A stretch of 8,250 nt of DNA from an uncultured Methylocystaceae bacterium. GTDB lineage: Bacteria; Pseudomonadota; Alphaproteobacteria; Rhizobiales; Beijerinckiaceae. A program made the position numbers and the translations under genes. Positions 6,001 through 8,250 of this stretch are shown here, one piece after another. Location: assembly GCA_945956975.1 (NCBI GenBank), contig CAMFKC010000080.1, positions 1 through 8,250 of the forward strand, in the 5' to 3' direction. Position 1 is the stretch's first letter. Every line of letters starts with the position of its first letter. Under the pieces are notes generated by a model that was given only the letters and a program-made list of their open reading frames with translations, was not told where the DNA came from and searched no databases.

Positions 6001-6322
6001 CCGCGCACGACCGGCGCTGCGACTCGCCTTGGGTGGCGGCGCGGCGCTCGCGATCTGGTTCGCGGCGGTGTTCGCGACGACGCTCATCGTCAATCCGCCG
6101 ACCATCGTCGCCTTCGGGAACAGCGAGTCGCTTCTGCGCGCCGTGGCGGCCGCCGGCGGTTCGCCAGTGCGGATCGGCCGCGGTTTTGTCGCCGCGCGCA
6201 TGCCCTCGGCGCAGGCGACCCGCGCGCTGGTGGGGCGCGGCGCATGGGCCGTGTGGCCGACGACGAGCGGCATATGCGTGGACCCCGAGGTCCTGCGCAG
6301 GGCCTTCGGCGACAGCGCCTGA
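5978..6322 (+). CDS. Unrecognised 114-aa single-pass membrane protein (TTG start)
   Basis: The reading frame ending at 6322 is open for a long way upstream inside the 365-aa gene. The only well-placed start near the end of that gene is TTG 5978, with AGGGAG 6 nt before it, giving a 23-bp overlap and translational coupling. The product has a basic N-terminus (DRARPALR), one transmembrane helix (about 17-38), then a soluble part of about 75 residues: a NPPTIVAFGNSESLLRAVAA segment (39-58), a small alternating basic/hydrophobic stretch (62-76), and an acidic/basic C-terminus with a single Cys at position 100. I do not recognise the family. The helix followed by a compact alpha/beta-looking domain suggests an anchored accessory protein. 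Codon pattern and position as last gene of the cluster support a real gene; a start downstream of 5978 is possible but would cut the helix. Confidence 0.72.
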   Translation: MNTPTITDRARPALRLALGGGAALAIWFAAVFATTLIVNPPTIVAFGNSESLLRAVAAAGGSPVRIGRGFVAARMPSAQATRALVGRGAWAVWPTTSGICVDPEVLRRAFGDSA

Positions 6323-6330
6323 GGCTGCGT

Positions 6331-7431
6331 TCAGTTGGCGAAGCGGAAGTGCAGCACGTCGCCGTCGGCGACCACGTAGTCCTTGCCTTCGAGCCGGAAT
6401 TTGCCGGCCTCGCGCGCACCGGCCTCGCCCTTGCCCGCGATGTAGTCGTCGTAGGCGATCGTCTCGGCGCGAATGAAGCCTTTCTCGAAATCGGTATGGA
6501 TCACGCCCGCCGCCTGCGGCGCGCGCGTGCCCTTCTCGATGGTCCAGGCGCGCGCTTCCTTCGGGCCGACGGTGAAATAGGTGACGAGATGCAGAAGCTC
6601 GTAACCGGCGCGGATCACGCGGTTGAGGCCGGGCTCCTCGAGGCCGACGGCTTCCAGATAATCCTTTTGTTCGTCGGCCGGCAGGACCGCGATCTCGCTC
6701 TCGATCTTGGCCGAAACGACGACCGCTTCGGCCCCCTCTTCCTTCGCCCGCGCAAACACGCGCGCAGAAAATTCATTGCCGCCGTCAGCGGCCGCTTCCT
6801 CGACATTGCAGACGTAGAGCACGGGCTTCGACGACAAGAGCCCAAGCGCGGCGAAGGCCTTTCGCTCCTCGGGGCTAGCCGCGACCGCGATGCGCGCGGG
6901 CTTGCCTTCGCGCAGCAGCACGAGGCACTGCTCGACCAAGGCCAGAATCTCCTTCGATTCCTTGTCGCCGCCGCGCGCCTTCTTTTCCAGATTGGCGACG
7001 CGCTTCTCGAGGCTTTCGAGATCCGCCAGCATCAGTTCCGTCTCGATCGTCTCGATGTCGCGGATCGGATCGACGGGGCCGTCGACATGGGTGATGTCGC
7101 CATCCTCGAAGCAGCGCACGACATGGGCGATCGCGTCGCACTCGCGGATGTTCGCCAGAAACTGATTGCCGAGCCCCTCGCCCTTCGAGGCGCCGCGCAC
7201 GAGCCCCGCAATGTCGACGAAGGTCAACCGCGTCGGGATGATCTCCTTGGAGCCTGCGATCTTGCAGAGCGTGTCGAGGCGCGGATCGGGCACGGCGACA
7301 TCGCCGACGTTGGGCTCGATCGTGCAGAACGGGTAATTCGCCGCCTGCGCGGCCGCCGTCTGCGTCAGCGCGTTGAACAGGGTCGACTTGCCGACATTCG
7401 GCAGGCCGACGATACCGCATTTGAAGCCCAT
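6331..7431 (-). CDS. ychF: YchF/OLA1-family nucleotide-binding ATPase
   Basis: A 366-residue Obg-superfamily P-loop protein of full family length (usually about 363-367). Despite its GTPase kin, YchF binds and hydrolyses ATP. It associates with ribosomes and is linked to stress and redox responses and translation start-site control in bacteria. Seen: the P-loop GLPNVGKST (residues 9-17), the switch/G3 segment DIAGLVRG (73-80), NVEE (209-212) in place of the NKxD of true GTPases, and H115 in DITHVDG, matching the histidine important for ATPase activity in E. coli YchF. A charged helical hairpin (about 128-175) is the coiled-coil insertion, and the last 85 residues form the TGS domain (YFTVGPKEARAWTI). 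The start ATG at 7431 has only a weak GGA ribosome site. The stop is 8 bp from the convergent plus-strand gene, with no terminator between. Confidence 0.97.
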   Translation of the reverse strand: MGFKCGIVGLPNVGKSTLFNALTQTAAAQAANYPFCTIEPNVGDVAVPDPRLDTLCKIAGSKEIIPTRLTFVDIAGLVRGASKGEGLGNQFLANIRECDAIAHVVRCFEDGDITHVDGPVDPIRDIETIETELMLADLESLEKRVANLEKKARGGDKESKEILALVEQCLVLLREGKPARIAVAASPEERKAFAALGLLSSKPVLYVCNVEEAAADGGNEFSARVFARAKEEGAEAVVVSAKIESEIAVLPADEQKDYLEAVGLEEPGLNRVIRAGYELLHLVTYFTVGPKEARAWTIEKGTRAPQAAGVIHTDFEKGFIRAETIAYDDYIAGKGEAGAREAGKFRLEGKDYVVADGDVLHFRFAN

Positions 7432-7470
7432 GATCCGGTCCGGTTTTTCGGGTGTTCAGGTGTTGCGGGC

Positions 7471-7499
7471 GGTATGCGGGGCGGGGCCGCAAAAGGCAA
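7471..7499 (-). promoter_or_regulatory. Weak sigma-70-like promoter for ychF
   Basis: On the minus strand TTGCCT (7499-7494) is followed after 17 nt by CATACC (7476-7471), 39 nt before the ychF ATG. The strong terminator just upstream implies that ychF needs its own promoter, and this is the best candidate in the 88-bp leader. Both boxes match the consensus only partly. Confidence 0.28.
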
Positions 7500-7519
7500 G
7501 AGCGCGCGCCTCTACAACA

Positions 7520-7547
7520 AAAAAGGCCCCGTCTCCGGGGCCTTTTT
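7520..7547 (-). terminator. Bidirectional intrinsic terminator after cytochrome c1
   Basis: AAAAAGGCCCC (7520-7530) pairs perfectly with GGGGCCTTTTT (7537-7547) around a 6-nt loop (G7531 and C7536 may also pair). On the minus strand the GC stem is followed by a T-run, 17 nt after the cytochrome c1 stop. Because the stem is flanked by A on one side and T on the other, it could also stop transcription from the plus strand. It ends the bc1 operon and separates it from ychF. Confidence 0.88.
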
Positions 7548-7564
7548 CAATATATGCATCGCGC

Positions 7565-8250
7565 TCAGTGCGGCGTGCTCGCCCACACGCGCTTCTTGGT
7601 GGCGTAGAGCAGGCCCGTCAGGATCGCCATGAACACCAGCACGCGGAAGCCGGTCTTCTTGCGTTCGTCGAGCGTCGGCTCCGCCATCCACATCAGGAAG
7701 GCCGAAACGTCCTCCGCATAGTTCTTGAGCGTCGTCGGCGTTCCGTCGGGATAGTCGACCTGGCCATCGCTCAAGGGCTTGGGCATCGCGATGCGGTTGC
7801 CCGGCATGATGTCGTTCCAGTACTGGCCGGCGTCCAGCTTCACGCCGTGCGGCGGCTCGTCCTTGTAAGCCTGCAGCAGCGCGGCAATGTAGTCGACGCC
7901 GTGCTCCTGGTACTGGATGCCCGGCAGCGCGTCGATCACGAACCACGGGAAGCCGCGCTTGTAGGAACGCGCCTTGGCAAGCACGGACATGTCCGGCGGC
8001 AGGCCGCCGCCGTTGGCCGCGCGCGCGGCATTGTCGTTCGGGAAGGGCGATGGCCAGTGGTCCGAGGGACGCGCCGGACGCTCGAACATGTCGCCGGAAT
8101 CATTCGGGCCGTCCTTCACCTTGTATTCCGCCGCCAGCGCCTTGACCTGCGATTCGGAGAAGCGCGGGCCGCCCGGTTCCGCGAGATTGCGGAACGCCAG
8201 CTTTTCGGCCGAATGGCAGTTCGAGCACACTTCGCGGAACACCTTGAAGC
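7565..8250 (-). CDS. petC: Cytochrome c1 of the ubiquinol-cytochrome c reductase (bc1) complex, N-terminus cut
   Basis: Membrane-anchored c-type cytochrome that takes electrons from the Rieske protein and passes them to soluble or membrane cytochrome c; its haem domain lies in the periplasm. The 227 visible residues begin just before the haem site (KVFREVCSNCH, with CxxCH near residues 9-13 of the visible part) and run to the stop. The sixth haem ligand is probably the Met in GNRIAMPKPLSDG. The C-terminal helix TGFRVLVFMAILTGLLYATK followed by a basic tail is the membrane anchor. The motif DALPGIQYQEHGVDYIAALL is typical of c1. The true start lies beyond the right edge; several Hyphomicrobiales make c1 as the second half of a cytochrome b/c1 fusion (fbcH), which this window cannot decide. 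It should be the last gene of a petABC operon, as the terminator follows 17 nt after its stop. Confidence 0.95.
   Translation of the reverse strand, partial: FKVFREVCSNCHSAEKLAFRNLAEPGGPRFSESQVKALAAEYKVKDGPNDSGDMFERPARPSDHWPSPFPNDNAARAANGGGLPPDMSVLAKARSYKRGFPWFVIDALPGIQYQEHGVDYIAALLQAYKDEPPHGVKLDAGQYWNDIMPGNRIAMPKPLSDGQVDYPDGTPTTLKNYAEDVSAFLMWMAEPTLDERKKTGFRVLVFMAILTGLLYATKKRVWASTPH

Noticed and set aside
6244..7632. A 462-codon plus-strand frame across ychF
   Set aside because: Antisense shadow of a certain, full-length ychF gene, and it reads straight through the bidirectional terminator.

Overview
The window is GC-rich, densely coded, and typical of an alphaproteobacterial chromosome. Likely Hyphomicrobiales (Rhizobiales): the gene types fit, with a PetP/PetR-like regulator pair, an alphaproteobacterial-type IlvE, a bc1-complex cytochrome c1, and an EcfG-like promoter. 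This placement is inferred from gene content and style, not from a marker gene. I see no IS element, phage gene, CRISPR array, tRNA or rRNA.

Layout, left to right. On the minus strand (1-1238) a MarR-family regulator is followed, with a 4-base GTGA overlap, by an OmpR-family response regulator whose last few residues run off the left edge. A short AT-richer divergent intergenic region (1239-1395) holds a perfect 13-bp palindrome between two opposed TTGAC boxes. On the plus strand come a branched-chain aminotransferase (1396-2271) and a secreted Gly/Tyr/His-rich protein (2385-2927) preceded by a good EcfG-like (general stress response) promoter match. Next is a tight four-gene plus-strand cluster (3051-6322): a Tat-exported FAD-binding oxidoreductase, a small multi-pass membrane protein, a 365-aa N-terminally anchored protein that I do not recognise, and a 114-aa single-pass protein starting at TTG. 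All three junctions overlap (ATGA, GTGA and a 23-bp overlap), so the four are probably translationally coupled. The minus strand resumes with ychF (6331-7431), tail-to-tail with the cluster 8 bp away. Upstream of it lie a strong bidirectional intrinsic terminator and the 3' part of cytochrome c1 (petC, or the c1 half of a cytochrome b/c1 fusion), which is cut by the right edge.

How they may work together: in Rhodobacter capsulatus the petP-petR pair lies upstream of the bc1 operon and matters for respiration and photosynthesis. Here a similar pair and the end of the bc1 operon lie about 6.3 kb apart, with the aminotransferase, the secreted protein and the unknown flavoprotein cluster between them. 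The flavoprotein/membrane-protein cluster is the best candidate for an undescribed system: an exported flavoenzyme made together with three small or anchored membrane proteins. Its substrate cannot be told from the sequence.
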